DNA from: DAOTUB01 sp034437455
GTDB taxonomy: Bacteria; Chloroflexota; Anaerolineae; B4-G1
Assembly: GCA_034437455.1 (NCBI GenBank)
Contig: DAOTUB010000150.1
Coordinates: 1-29,351, forward strand
Direction of reading: 5' to 3'
Length of the DNA stretch: 29,351 nt
This document shows, in pieces, positions 1 through 9,196 of the stretch (positions within the stretch are counted from its first letter, which is position 1; the number at the start of each line of letters is the position of its first letter). The notes beneath the pieces were generated by a model. That model saw nothing but the letters and a program-made list of their open reading frames with translations, had not been told where the DNA came from and ran no database searches. The position numbers and the translations under genes were made by a program.

Positions 1-58
1 CGGGTAAAGAAAGGCTTGTCTAGGACTTGAATCCTGAACAGAAAGGCCAAACCCCTAT

Positions 59-90
59 ATATACCGGTTCGCCAAGCGAAGAACGTATAT
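59..90. other. Imperfect hairpin upstream of hflX
   Basis: The arms ATATAC (59-64) and GTATAT (85-90) enclose an inner perfect stem TTCGC (68-72) / GCGAA (76-80) with a CAA loop. No T-run follows on the + strand, so it is not a clear terminator. It could be the end of an upstream transcript or a protein-binding dyad. The rest of 1-140 shows no gene. Confidence 0.3.
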
Positions 91-140
91 GTGGTGGTAG
101 GCTAAAAACTTTTATCCAAAGTCCAAGCAAATAAATATCG

Positions 141-146
141 TATAAT
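141..146 (+). promoter_or_regulatory. Candidate -10 box for the hflX operon
   Basis: A perfect TATAAT hexamer. No good -35 lies 16-18 bases upstream. A start of transcription near 152-154 would give a short leader that places the AGGAGG ribosome binding site at 166-171 close to the 5' end. This is the only promoter-like element visible before hflX. Confidence 0.45.
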
Positions 147-195
147 TATTGGCAGGAGCGCCTTCAGGAGGTGAGCAATCGCACAAACAAAGGAA

Positions 196-1533
196 TTGAA
201 AAATCAGCTAGAAAGCCAACGGACTGGAACAAGCCGCGCTTTCCTGGTGGGAGTTGAGCCCAAGGGACCGGCATCTTCCTCATTCGAGGGGCATTGGCCA
301 GCCGAGGAATCTTTACCTGAACTCGCCCGGTTGGCCAGCACGGCCGGCATGGCAGTCGTAGGCCAGTTGGTGCAACGACTCGAACGACCCCATCCGGCTA
401 CTTTTATCGGCCCGGGCAAAGTCAGAGAAGTAGCCGAGATGGCGATGGATGCCGACGCCAATGTCATCCTTTTTGACGATGAATTATCGCCCCGCCATCA
501 GCGCGAGTTGGAAAAAGCGCTGGATGAGAAAGGCGATCAGAGAATCATTCTCGACCGCACAGCCCTGATCCTCGACATCTTTGCCCAACATGCCCGCACC
601 AGCGAGGGCGCGCTACAAGTTGAACTGGCACAGTACGAATATCGCTTGCCCCGCCTCACGCGGGCCTGGACCCACTTGGCGCGGCAGGCGGGTGGGCGCG
701 CCGGCGGTGCGAGGGGAAGCGTCGGAGTGCGCGGCCCTGGCGAGACACAGTTAGAAACCGACCGGCGCGCGATAGGAAGACGTATCGCTCACCTCAAGCA
801 CGAGCTGGAAGAAGTGCGCGCTCATCGGAAGCGGTATCGCATGCGAAGGCGCAAGACGGGTATACCCACCGTCTCTCTCGTCGGGTACACCAACGCCGGA
901 AAATCCACGCTGCTCAACGCGCTTTCTGGGGCGGATGTGCTCGTGGCCGATCAGTTGTTCGCCACGCTAGACCCGACCACGCGCCGCGTCGAGCTTCCCA
1001 GCGGTACGCTCGCTCTTTTCACCGACACCGTCGGCTTTATCCAAAAACTCCCTACGCAGCTAGTAGCCGCCTTCCGCGCCACACTGGAAGAGGTGACCGA
1101 GGCCGATCTGTTGGTGCACGTGATGGACGTCACACACCCACAGGTAATGCGCCAAGCCCAGGCTGTGCACGAGACACTGGAAGAGATCGGTGCTGTCGAA
1201 AAGCCCATCATCAATGTATTGAACAAGATCGATCTTCTACCTACGCCCGATTCCATCCTTTCTGCTTTGGATGAATTTCCCAACACGCTTGCCATCTCGG
1301 CGCTTGCTGGCGAGGGCTTGGGAAGACTGCTGACTCACATCGAGGGCATACTGGAGGCGCAGATGATCCGACTCGATGTCCTCATCCCCTACGAGATGGG
1401 AGAACTGGTGAACTTGTTTCATCAGCGGGGATTGATTGAGCGGGAAGAGCACACCGAGAAAGGGACGCACATCGTGGGCCGTGTGCCGCACGAGTTAACG
1501 GGCCACTTTTACGAATTAGAGGAAAACCATTGA
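196..1533 (+). CDS. hflX: GTPase HflX
   Basis: Ribosome-associated GTPase of the HflX family; known members bind the 50S subunit and split stalled or hibernating ribosomes after stress. The N-terminal HflX domain includes GPGKVREVAE (about 72-81) and the family signature ARTSEGALQVELAQYEYRL (about 132-150), followed by a Gly/Arg-rich linker and GPGETQLETDRR. The G domain has G1 GYTNAGKST (about 229-237), G2 DPTTRR, G3 DTVGF, G4 NKID and G5 SALAGEG. The length of 445 aa is normal. The start is uncertain: TTG at 196 has AAAGG only about two bases away, whereas a strong AGGAGG at 166-171 sits six bases before an in-frame ATC at 178, and an in-frame TGA at 172-174 bars anything further upstream. 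It is first in a run with the 70-aa membrane protein and tex, 19 and 10 bases apart. Confidence 0.96.
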   Translation: MKNQLESQRTGTSRAFLVGVEPKGPASSSFEGHWPAEESLPELARLASTAGMAVVGQLVQRLERPHPATFIGPGKVREVAEMAMDADANVILFDDELSPRHQRELEKALDEKGDQRIILDRTALILDIFAQHARTSEGALQVELAQYEYRLPRLTRAWTHLARQAGGRAGGARGSVGVRGPGETQLETDRRAIGRRIAHLKHELEEVRAHRKRYRMRRRKTGIPTVSLVGYTNAGKSTLLNALSGADVLVADQLFATLDPTTRRVELPSGTLALFTDTVGFIQKLPTQLVAAFRATLEEVTEADLLVHVMDVTHPQVMRQAQAVHETLEEIGAVEKPIINVLNKIDLLPTPDSILSALDEFPNTLAISALAGEGLGRLLTHIEGILEAQMIRLDVLIPYEMGELVNLFHQRGLIEREEHTEKGTHIVGRVPHELTGHFYELEENH

Positions 1534-1552
1534 CAACTCATCGGGAGGAGAT

Positions 1553-1765
1553 ATGGGCAGCGAACTGCTAAAGCGTACAGGGGACTTTGTGGCCCGGATG
1601 CCCGGGCTTCCTATCATCATCGCCGTTGGCTTCGTGGTGATCAACTTTCTGCTTCAACTGTTGCCTGCCTGGCCCGTCGTCGGCTGGCTGGCTCACACGC
1701 ATCTCTTTCTGCACATCGGTCTAGTTTTGGGATTCGTGGGGATACTGTTGGGCGACGCATTGTAA
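1553..1765 (+). CDS. Small two-TM membrane protein, unknown function
   Basis: A 70-aa protein with two hydrophobic segments (about residues 19-37 and 47-67), a short charged N-terminus (MGSELLKRTGDF) and almost no soluble part. The start is well supported by GGGAGGAG immediately upstream of the ATG. It lies between hflX and tex in the same direction with gaps of 19 and 10 bases, so cotranscription is likely. I do not recognise a family. The position between two ribosome/transcription factors may be only operon convenience. Confidence 0.75.
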   Translation: MGSELLKRTGDFVARMPGLPIIIAVGFVVINFLLQLLPAWPVVGWLAHTHLFLHIGLVLGFVGILLGDAL

Positions 1766-1775
1766 AGAGCCGCCT

Positions 1776-3920
<2,145 letters not shown>

Positions 3921-3950
3921 GATGTCTTACAGAGTACACATTTTGTCCAA

Positions 3951-3963
3951 ATTGTAGTACAAT
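3951..3963 (+). promoter_or_regulatory. Dyad overlapping a possible -10 box
   Basis: The sequence ATTGT-AGT-ACAAT is a perfect 5-bp inverted repeat, and its right arm overlaps TACAAT (3958-3963), a fair -10 hexamer. No convincing -35 is seen. It lies in the 80-base gap between tex and the nitroreductase, 37 bases before that start codon, so it could be an operator-promoter for the nitroreductase. This is inference from position and symmetry only. Confidence 0.3.
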
Positions 3964-4000
3964 AAAAATACGGTAATACACTGGAATTGGAGGTCAAGTT

Positions 4001-4606
4001 ATGACAGAATCACCTATCACATTGCCTCAACCCAGCACCAGCGGGACGATGTCGCTGGAAACCGCCATTGCTCAACGTCGCTCTGTGCGACGCTATACCC
4101 CCGAAGTCCTGACGCTGGAGGAGATCGGGCAATTGTTGTGGGCAGCACAGGGCATCACCGGCAGCAAAGAGTCCCGGCGCGCAGCTCCTTCGGCTGGAGG
4201 ACGCCATCCTCTGTTCTTCTACGTCTGCCGCCCCGACGGCGTCTGGCGTTATCATCCCCAGGGGCACTATCTGGCGCGCCATCTGGAACAAGACGTGCGG
4301 GACGATCTGGTAGATGCCGCCTGGCGCCAGAAATTTATCGCCGAGGCTCCATGTGTGTTCATCATCAGCGCCATCGCCGAGCGTACTACGGGACAATATG
4401 GCGACCGGGGTGAGTTGCGCTACGTGCCGATGGACACCGGCCACGCAGCCGAAAACCTGCTTCTGCAAGCCGTCGCATTGGGATTGGGAGGTGTCTCGGT
4501 GGGCGCGTTCGAAGACGCCGCGGTCAAGCAAATACTCGCTTTGCCAGCCCAGGAAGAGCCGCTCTACATCATGCCCGTTGGTCATCCCAAAGGCGGCAGT
4601 GATTGA
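4001..4606 (+). CDS. SagB-type nitroreductase family oxidoreductase
   Basis: An FMN-dependent nitroreductase-fold protein of the SagB/ThcOx type. The hallmark N-terminal RRSVRRY (26-32) contacts FMN phosphate in this fold, TLEEIGQLLWAAQGITG (38-54) follows, then AAPSAGGRHPL (61-71), and the C-terminal part has MDTGHAAENLLLQAVALGLG and a final PVGHPKG. The 201-aa length is normal. GGAGGT at 3989-3994 is six bases before the ATG. No YcaO, precursor peptide or other azole-forming gene is nearby, so a role in peptide heterocycle oxidation is not supported. The substrate is unknown. It is likely transcribed from the 3951-3963 region and ends before the hairpin at 4646-4670. Confidence 0.85.
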   Translation: MTESPITLPQPSTSGTMSLETAIAQRRSVRRYTPEVLTLEEIGQLLWAAQGITGSKESRRAAPSAGGRHPLFFYVCRPDGVWRYHPQGHYLARHLEQDVRDDLVDAAWRQKFIAEAPCVFIISAIAERTTGQYGDRGELRYVPMDTGHAAENLLLQAVALGLGGVSVGAFEDAAVKQILALPAQEEPLYIMPVGHPKGGSD

Positions 4607-4645
4607 GTCTCTGTTGCCCAGATAAAAGGATAACATTTAAACGAA

Positions 4646-4670
4646 AAGCCCTACCATTTTGGTAGGGCTT
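4646..4670. terminator. Bidirectional intrinsic terminator between nitroreductase and tRNA-Leu
   Basis: A perfect 10-bp inverted repeat AAGCCCTACC / GGTAGGGCTT with a 5-base loop. On the - strand the stem runs into TTCGTTTAAATGTT, a usable U-rich tail 19 bases past the 3' end of the tRNA. On the + strand it lies 40 bases past the nitroreductase stop, with a weak tail. It most clearly serves the tRNA. Confidence 0.8.
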
Positions 4671-4688
4671 GCGTTCTCTGCTTTTCTA

Positions 4689-4771
4689 TGCCCCGGAGAG
4701 GAGTCGAACCTCCACGCCCTTGCGGGCACAGGCCCTCAACCTGCTGCGTATGCCTATTCCGCCACCGGGGC
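4689..4771 (-). tRNA. tRNA-Leu (anticodon GAG)
   Basis: Read on the - strand, the acceptor stem is GCCCCGG (from 4771) pairing with CCGGGGC (4696-4690), with A as discriminator at 4689. The D arm contains GCGGAATAGGCATACGC. The anticodon stem GCAGG/CCTGT has loop TTGAGGG, so the anticodon is GAG, which reads CUC/CUU. A long variable arm (TGCCCGCAAGGGCGT) marks a class II tRNA, and the T arm has GGTTCGACTCC. CCA is not encoded. It lies on the same strand as smpB, has its own promoter and is followed by a terminator. Confidence 0.95.
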
Positions 4772-4779
4772 TTGCCAGT

Positions 4780-4807
4780 ATTATACTCACCCTGCGCTAC
4801 TTGTCAA
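4780..4807 (-). promoter_or_regulatory. Consensus sigma70-type promoter of tRNA-Leu
   Basis: On the - strand a perfect TTGACA (4807-4802) is followed after 16 bases by a perfect TATAAT (4785-4780). Transcription would begin around 4773, only about two bases before the tRNA. It lies in the 45-base gap after the smpB stop. Confidence 0.85.
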
Positions 4808-4816
4808 CCTCGCGAT

Positions 4817-5284
4817 TCACTCTCGATACTGCTTTTTCATCGCGCGCTCGAGATCTCGCTGAGTGTCTCGCTTGGCGATGGCCTCTCGTTTATCGTACTT
4901 ATGCTTTCCACGCGCCAGAGCGATCTCGACTTTTGCCAGGCCGCGCTCCAGAAACATCCGCAGAGGTATGATCGTATATCCGCGTCTCTCGACGCCAGCG
5001 ATGATGCGGTCGATCTCGTAGCGATGAAGCAGCAGTTTGCGCATACGGCGCGGCTCGTGTCCATAGTGCCTCCCTGCCGGCTCATAAGGCGCGATGTGTA
5101 CGTTGAGCAGCCACAACTCCCCGTCCCGAGGTTGTACATATCCATCGCGCAAGCTGACGCGACCGGCACGGATGGATTTGATCTCGGTTCCTTTCAAGAC
5201 CAGCCCCGCCTCGTAGCGATCTTCGAGATGATAGTCGTGGGAGGCCTTGCGATTGGTAGCTACAACTTTGATGTTCGACATCAT
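4817..5284 (-). CDS. smpB: SsrA-binding protein SmpB
   Basis: The partner of tmRNA in trans-translation; it delivers tmRNA to stalled ribosomes. Family features are the start NIKVVATNRKASHDYHLEDRYEAGLVL, then GTEIKSIRAGRVSLRDGYV (about 32-50), APYE, HEPRRMRKLLLHR and the basic C-terminal tail GKHKYDKREAIAKRDTQRD, whose helix enters the mRNA channel in known structures. The 155 aa are normal. The start ATG overlaps the upstream S41 protease stop as ATGA, with GAGGGTGA just upstream, so the two are translationally coupled. No ssrA gene is visible in this window. Confidence 0.96.
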   Translation of the reverse strand: MMSNIKVVATNRKASHDYHLEDRYEAGLVLKGTEIKSIRAGRVSLRDGYVQPRDGELWLLNVHIAPYEPAGRHYGHEPRRMRKLLLHRYEIDRIIAGVERRGYTIIPLRMFLERGLAKVEIALARGKHKYDKREAIAKRDTQRDLERAMKKQYRE

Positions 5285-6612
5285 TCACCCTCGAGGAGAT
5301 ACTCAACCGCTCGCTCCAGTTGAGGATCCTCGTCCGGTTCCAACTCCTCGGGCCACGGGATCTCAATGTCGGGAATAAGCCCACGATCGCGAATAACTTG
5401 ACCGTTGGGTGTGAACCACAGGGCGGTGGTGACACGCAACTCAGAGCCATCGCTCAACTCGAAAAGACGCTGAACGGCTCCTTTACCGAAGGTAGGTTCT
5501 CCGATCAATATCGCCCGTCCCCGGTCCTGCAACGCGCCGGCCACGATCTCTGACGCGCTGGCGCTGTTCCTATCCACCAACACGACCAGTGGAACTTCTT
5601 CTCCCAAGTCTCCCGAACGACCTCCGAACTCTCGTTCCTCGCCATCGCTAAAACGCTCGACTGCAATCAGCCCCTCGTCGAGGAAGAGATCCGCGACTTT
5701 AATGGACTGATCGAGCCACCCGCCGGGATTTTGGCGCAGATCGAACACGATGCCCCGTGGCTCCTGGGCTAAAAGCTCTTCCAGGCCGTCTTCCATGCGC
5801 TCGCTGGTCGTAGCATTGAACTCTTGCAGCCTGATGTAACCGATGTCGTCGTCGCGCATCTCTACTGTGATGAAAGGAATGTCGAGACGAGCACGGGTGA
5901 CAGTGATCTCGAACGGTTCATCCTCTTCTGCACGCTTAATGAGCAACACAACCTCGCTGCCAGCCGGGCCGCGGATCAGACCAATGGCCTCATAGAGCGT
6001 AGTACCGACGACAGAGACGCCATCCACCTCCAGAATCAGGTCGCCAGCCAGGACCCCTGCTTGCTCAGCCGGACCGTCCTCAAAGGTTCGCACGATCTCG
6101 ACCTTGCCATCCTCACTCATATCTACGAAGGCGCCGATGCCCTCAAATTCGCCGGTGGCGTCCTCCGCCAGGATAACAGCGACGCCCGGCTCGATGAAAG
6201 CAGTGTAATCATCGTCCAGTGTGTTCAACATTCCCCGGATAGCCGCGTAGGTAGTCTCCTGCATATCCGGCAATTCACCATAGTAATGATTTTGTACTAA
6301 ACCCCACACTTCCCAAAAAAGTTGAAATGTTTCCTCTTCTTCGTTTGCAGGGGTAGGGATTGGTATCACAGGCCGGGGAGTGGGGACAGCCCCTCCTTCA
6401 GCCTCTGCATCTGGTGACAAAGTGGCTGCCGGTGATGTTTCTTCCAGGTCATCGCCTCTGCGAGGGGCAGTCACTAACCACGCTGGCAGTGCGCCACGTC
6501 TGGTCAGTAAACAAGCTGAGCCAAAGCCAGCGATAAACGTAGCTGCCGAGAGCGTCAGTACGACCATACCAACGAGCACGAATTTGATCACATTGCGCAA
6601 AGTACTGTCCAT
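5281..6612 (-). CDS. S41 C-terminal processing protease with PDZ domain (copy 1)
   Basis: A membrane-anchored serine protease of the CtpA/Tsp family acting outside the cytoplasmic membrane on unstructured C-termini. There is a TM or signal anchor at about 9-34, a Pro/Glu/Thr-rich linker at about 45-95, a helical region LFWEVWGLVQNHYYGELP (about 98-115), a PDZ domain with GIGAFVD...AGVLAGDLILEVDG (about 158-198) and the S41 core with DLRQNPGG (291-298). The catalytic pair is Ser352 in SASASE and Lys377 in GEPTFGKG, with the 25-residue spacing of the family. I chose ATG 6612 because GGAG stands before it and it begins just upstream of the TM segment; reading further up adds an unlikely leader overlapping the neighbour. 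It is 25 bases after copy 2 and overlaps smpB by four bases. 443 aa. Confidence 0.92.
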   Translation of the reverse strand: MDSTLRNVIKFVLVGMVVLTLSAATFIAGFGSACLLTRRGALPAWLVTAPRRGDDLEETSPAATLSPDAEAEGGAVPTPRPVIPIPTPANEEEETFQLFWEVWGLVQNHYYGELPDMQETTYAAIRGMLNTLDDDYTAFIEPGVAVILAEDATGEFEGIGAFVDMSEDGKVEIVRTFEDGPAEQAGVLAGDLILEVDGVSVVGTTLYEAIGLIRGPAGSEVVLLIKRAEEDEPFEITVTRARLDIPFITVEMRDDDIGYIRLQEFNATTSERMEDGLEELLAQEPRGIVFDLRQNPGGWLDQSIKVADLFLDEGLIAVERFSDGEEREFGGRSGDLGEEVPLVVLVDRNSASASEIVAGALQDRGRAILIGEPTFGKGAVQRLFELSDGSELRVTTALWFTPNGQVIRDRGLIPDIEIPWPEELEPDEDPQLERAVEYLLEGE

Positions 6613-6637
6613 ATCAATTAAACTCCATTTTCTGGTA

Positions 6638-7858
6638 TCATTCTCGCCGAGATTGTAGATAATCCACGGCGCGATCCAATTGTTTGTCTCCAGCATCAGC
6701 ATCGTTTTCGCTGTGTGAAATGTATATGTCAGGCGTCAGACCCTTCCCCTGGATCTGATGTCGGTCAGGGGTTAACCAAATTGCCGAGGTGACATGCAGA
6801 GACGACCCATCTGATAGATCGTAGACCAACTGCATCGATCCTTTGCCAAAAGTAGACTCACCGATCAATGGTGCGCATCCGTGATCTTGCAATGCGCCGG
6901 CCACGATCTCGGCTGCGCTTGCTGTCTCATTGTTGGTCAGCACTGCCAAAGGAACATCAATAGCGACTCCATCACGTTGTGCTCTGGAGGTACGTTCTTG
7001 TTCTCGGCTCATCTGATGATACAGCACAACGTCATCGTCAAGAAACTGGCTGGCAACAGCGATTGCTGAATCAATCAATCCACCAGAATTACCTCTCAGA
7101 TCAAGAATTAAGCCACTGATCTTTGCTTGTTGCAGTTCATGCAGGGGGAGGAGAATCTCGCTGCTGGTCCTCTCTGTAAAACTCTCAATATGGATGTATC
7201 CAATGTCAGACGCTTGTTCAAGGACGCGCCAGGTAAGAGACGGTACTTGAATTTCATTCCGAGTGATGACAATGTCAAAGGGTGGGGTGGGGGGACGAGA
7301 AAGGGTTAATGTCACAACTGCTCCAATCTCGTCGCGAAGCTGAGACCGAAGGTCATCCAAAGACAGCTCGCTGGAAATCGCATTACCATCTATCGCTAAT
7401 AGGATATCTCCATCACGAATGCCAGCGCGTTCAGCAGGGGAGTCGGGATAAGGGGAAAGAACGATCTGTCCCTCAGTGTCACATTGCAACGCCACGCCAA
7501 TTCCCCCATAGGAGCCACGCATATGATCGCGCTCCAATTCGCGAGGTTGGGGCTCCACAAAGATGGTGTAAGGATCGTTGATCTGCGCCAGGGTCTCATG
7601 AATGGCTCCGTAGGTGCGTTCACGGGGCGAAGGAAGCTCTCCATAAAAGTAATCCTCTATCCGTTCCCAGACCTCCCAGAACACTCCCAGTGGCTTTGGG
7701 TGACGAGTTTGTTCAAGTTCATCCCACAGTCGATAGACGCCAAACCCAGCCGTGTATGAGAGGCACAGGCAAACGATGACCAGCAAACTGCCAATCCACA
7801 ACAAGGAGGTATGTCGTGTTGAGCTATATTTTTTTAGACTATGTTGAGAGCTCGACAT
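6638..7858 (-). CDS. S41 C-terminal processing protease with PDZ domain (copy 2)
   Basis: A tandem paralogue of the protease downstream. It has a TM anchor at about 19-43, a shorter linker, VFWEVWERIEDYFYGELP (59-76), a PDZ domain with GIGVALQ...AGIRDGDILLAIDG (about 119-158), DLRGNSGG (253-260), and catalytic Ser314 in TASAAE and Lys339 in GESTFGKG, also 25 apart, so it should be active. It lacks the Pro/Glu-rich linker of copy 1. The ATG at 7858 is preceded by GGGAAG. It is the first gene of a likely operon with copy 1 and smpB, with a promoter at 7961-7988. 406 aa. Confidence 0.92.
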   Translation of the reverse strand: MSSSQHSLKKYSSTRHTSLLWIGSLLVIVCLCLSYTAGFGVYRLWDELEQTRHPKPLGVFWEVWERIEDYFYGELPSPRERTYGAIHETLAQINDPYTIFVEPQPRELERDHMRGSYGGIGVALQCDTEGQIVLSPYPDSPAERAGIRDGDILLAIDGNAISSELSLDDLRSQLRDEIGAVVTLTLSRPPTPPFDIVITRNEIQVPSLTWRVLEQASDIGYIHIESFTERTSSEILLPLHELQQAKISGLILDLRGNSGGLIDSAIAVASQFLDDDVVLYHQMSREQERTSRAQRDGVAIDVPLAVLTNNETASAAEIVAGALQDHGCAPLIGESTFGKGSMQLVYDLSDGSSLHVTSAIWLTPDRHQIQGKGLTPDIYISHSENDADAGDKQLDRAVDYLQSRRE

Positions 7859-7942
7859 AATGACTTCCCGTGAGGGTATTCTAACACAAAGCAGAATGCG
7901 AGCAAGGCGGGGTAGGGGGAGGAATAAAAAGGTTATCCAATT

Positions 7943-7975
7943 TTACTTCGCATAAGTAATATTATATGAAGTAAT
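7943..7975. promoter_or_regulatory. Operator-like AAGTAA repeats around the protease promoter
   Basis: TTACTT (7943-7948) and AAGTAA (7954-7959) form a perfect 6-bp dyad with a 5-base spacer. A further AAGTAA lies at 7969-7974, so TTACTTC/GAAGTAA also form a wider dyad. The sites flank the TATAAT at 7961-7966 and the predicted start point near 7954. A repressor site for the S41-S41-smpB operon is a reasonable inference. Confidence 0.45.
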
Positions 7976-7988
7976 AAACAACGATCAA
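7961..7988 (-). promoter_or_regulatory. Promoter of the S41-S41-smpB operon
   Basis: On the - strand TTGATC (7988-7983), a 16-base spacer and a perfect TATAAT (7966-7961). The start point would be near 7954, giving a leader of about 95 bases before the ATG at 7858. Confidence 0.6.
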
Positions 7989-8048
7989 AAAGCGCATTAT
8001 TCCTCCAGCATTCTTGTGGACATTCTTACTCTTCAGCAGCTTTTCCAA

Positions 8049-8106
8049 TTGTCTCAAAAATCGAGATTCCCAAGCGCCCTACCGAAGCTCTTTTTTTTTG
8101 AGACAA
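8049..8106 (-). terminator. Long hairpin ending the recombinase operon
   Basis: The outer arms TTGTCTCAAAAA (8049-8060) and TTTTTGAGACAA (8095-8106) are perfect 12-bp inverted repeats. Inside, GAGATTC (8063-8069) pairs with GAAGCTC (8084-8090) with one mismatch. On the - strand the inner stem is preceded by A9 and followed by GATTTTTG, so it can act as an intrinsic terminator, starting one base after the recombinase stop. The 12-bp perfect outer arms are longer than a terminator needs, so a recombinase-related site is the alternative. Confidence 0.6.
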
Positions 8107-9171
8107 CTACTGGTGAAACTTTTTACTCTTATTCGATCTAAAGACCTTTCCATGCGCCCGACGATAGTCCTCCCGCTTTGTCTGGGCATAAATACGGGTC
8201 GTGGCCGGCGAGGAGTGACCCAAAGCGTACTGTGTCAGCGCCAGGTTGCCGGTGCGACTGAGGAACTCGGTGGCGAAAAAATGGCGCAACGTGTGCGGCG
8301 TCAGGTGGAACCGCTCCAGGATTTCGGCGCGCTCAGCCAGAGCCATAAAGGCATTCTGTACGCTGCGCGTCGATAGCGGCAGCACCTCTCCGCCAGCTCT
8401 CCGGTCGTGGCGAGAAAAGACAGGCAGACCCGATAGCGGTCGTCCCTGTGTTCTATCCTGCCGTGCCTCCAGATACGCCCGGAGCGCCATCCAGGCGCGG
8501 TCCGAGAACAACACCTCGCGATCCTTCTTTCCCTTGCCGTACTTGACGCTGGCCCCACGCACATCGTACAACAAGTGTCCCCGCTCCAACCGAACCAGTT
8601 CTCCCACTCTCATTCCCGAGCTGAGCAGCACCTCGATGATGGCAATGCCACGCAACCGAATCAGTTGCCTCCGACGCCTTGTCCCCTCCGGCATATCTTC
8701 GGGCAGATCGAGCGGGCGGCGGGCCTCGGCCAGCAGCGCCTCGACGATCTCCGCGCTGGGCAATTTATCGGGGGGCAGCTCGTCCCGCTGTTTCCGCCGG
8801 CTTGCCCTCGACAGGGTCCGGCGAAGAGCATCGTAGACGTGACCATCCAGCCGCAACTGCTCCGTCTCTACTACCAGGTAGTCGATGAAACCAGAGACGG
8901 CGGCAAAATAGGTCGCCTTGGTCGATTCAGAGATGCGCCTCTCGTCGCTGCCGGCCACTGTCTCCAGCAAATAGTCGTACAGCCAGGTCACAAATCCTGT
9001 GATAACAGCAGGGGTCAACACATCCACGCCCGCCTTCTCCGGTGGAAGGGATTGCTCGGCTAGGTAGTTACAGAGATGACGCAGCCCAGTGGCGTACGTG
9101 CGCGCCGTCGCCAACGAGCGCGAGGCCTTGATGAAATCCAGGTATTGTTCTATCGCTTCGCTGATCGTCAT
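8107..9171 (-). CDS. Tyrosine recombinase, XerC/XerD-like
   Basis: A site-specific recombinase with an N-terminal SAM-like core-binding domain (about 1-105) and a C-terminal catalytic domain. All catalytic positions are visible: Arg188 in GMRVGEL, the beta-hairpin lysine in KYGKGKKDRE (210-219), His293 and Arg296 in TPHTLRH, His319 in LGHS and nucleophile Tyr328 in TRIYAQT. At 354 aa it is somewhat longer than typical XerC/D (about 300) because of a linker at about 105-170. ATG 9171 has AGGAG about 20 bases upstream, which is weak. It begins 25 bases after the Agl23-NHL gene on the same strand and is the last gene before the hairpin. It could be the chromosomal Xer protein or a dedicated recombinase; no integrase-bearing element ends are evident. 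Confidence 0.92.
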   Translation of the reverse strand: MTISEAIEQYLDFIKASRSLATARTYATGLRHLCNYLAEQSLPPEKAGVDVLTPAVITGFVTWLYDYLLETVAGSDERRISESTKATYFAAVSGFIDYLVVETEQLRLDGHVYDALRRTLSRASRRKQRDELPPDKLPSAEIVEALLAEARRPLDLPEDMPEGTRRRRQLIRLRGIAIIEVLLSSGMRVGELVRLERGHLLYDVRGASVKYGKGKKDREVLFSDRAWMALRAYLEARQDRTQGRPLSGLPVFSRHDRRAGGEVLPLSTRSVQNAFMALAERAEILERFHLTPHTLRHFFATEFLSRTGNLALTQYALGHSSPATTRIYAQTKREDYRRAHGKVFRSNKSKKFHQ

Positions 9172-9196
9172 ACGCTAGAGTCTACCCGACAACTCC

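Noticed and set aside
171..257. Short leader frame starting at GTG 171 ahead of hflX
   Set aside because: Its only ribosome binding site is 12 bases away, and there is no feature of an attenuator or a frameshift site.
4001..4606. Azole-peptide (TOMM) biosynthesis based on the SagB-like protein
   Set aside because: No YcaO cyclodehydratase, precursor peptide or exporter is present nearby.
4772..4816. tmRNA (ssrA) next to smpB
   Set aside because: The gap is only 45 bases, filled by the tRNA promoter, and the RNA found is a normal tRNA-Leu.
8049..9171. Integron or prophage centred on the tyrosine recombinase
   Set aside because: No gene cassettes, attC series, phage genes or tRNA attachment duplication; the gene sits in an operon with membrane glycosylation genes.
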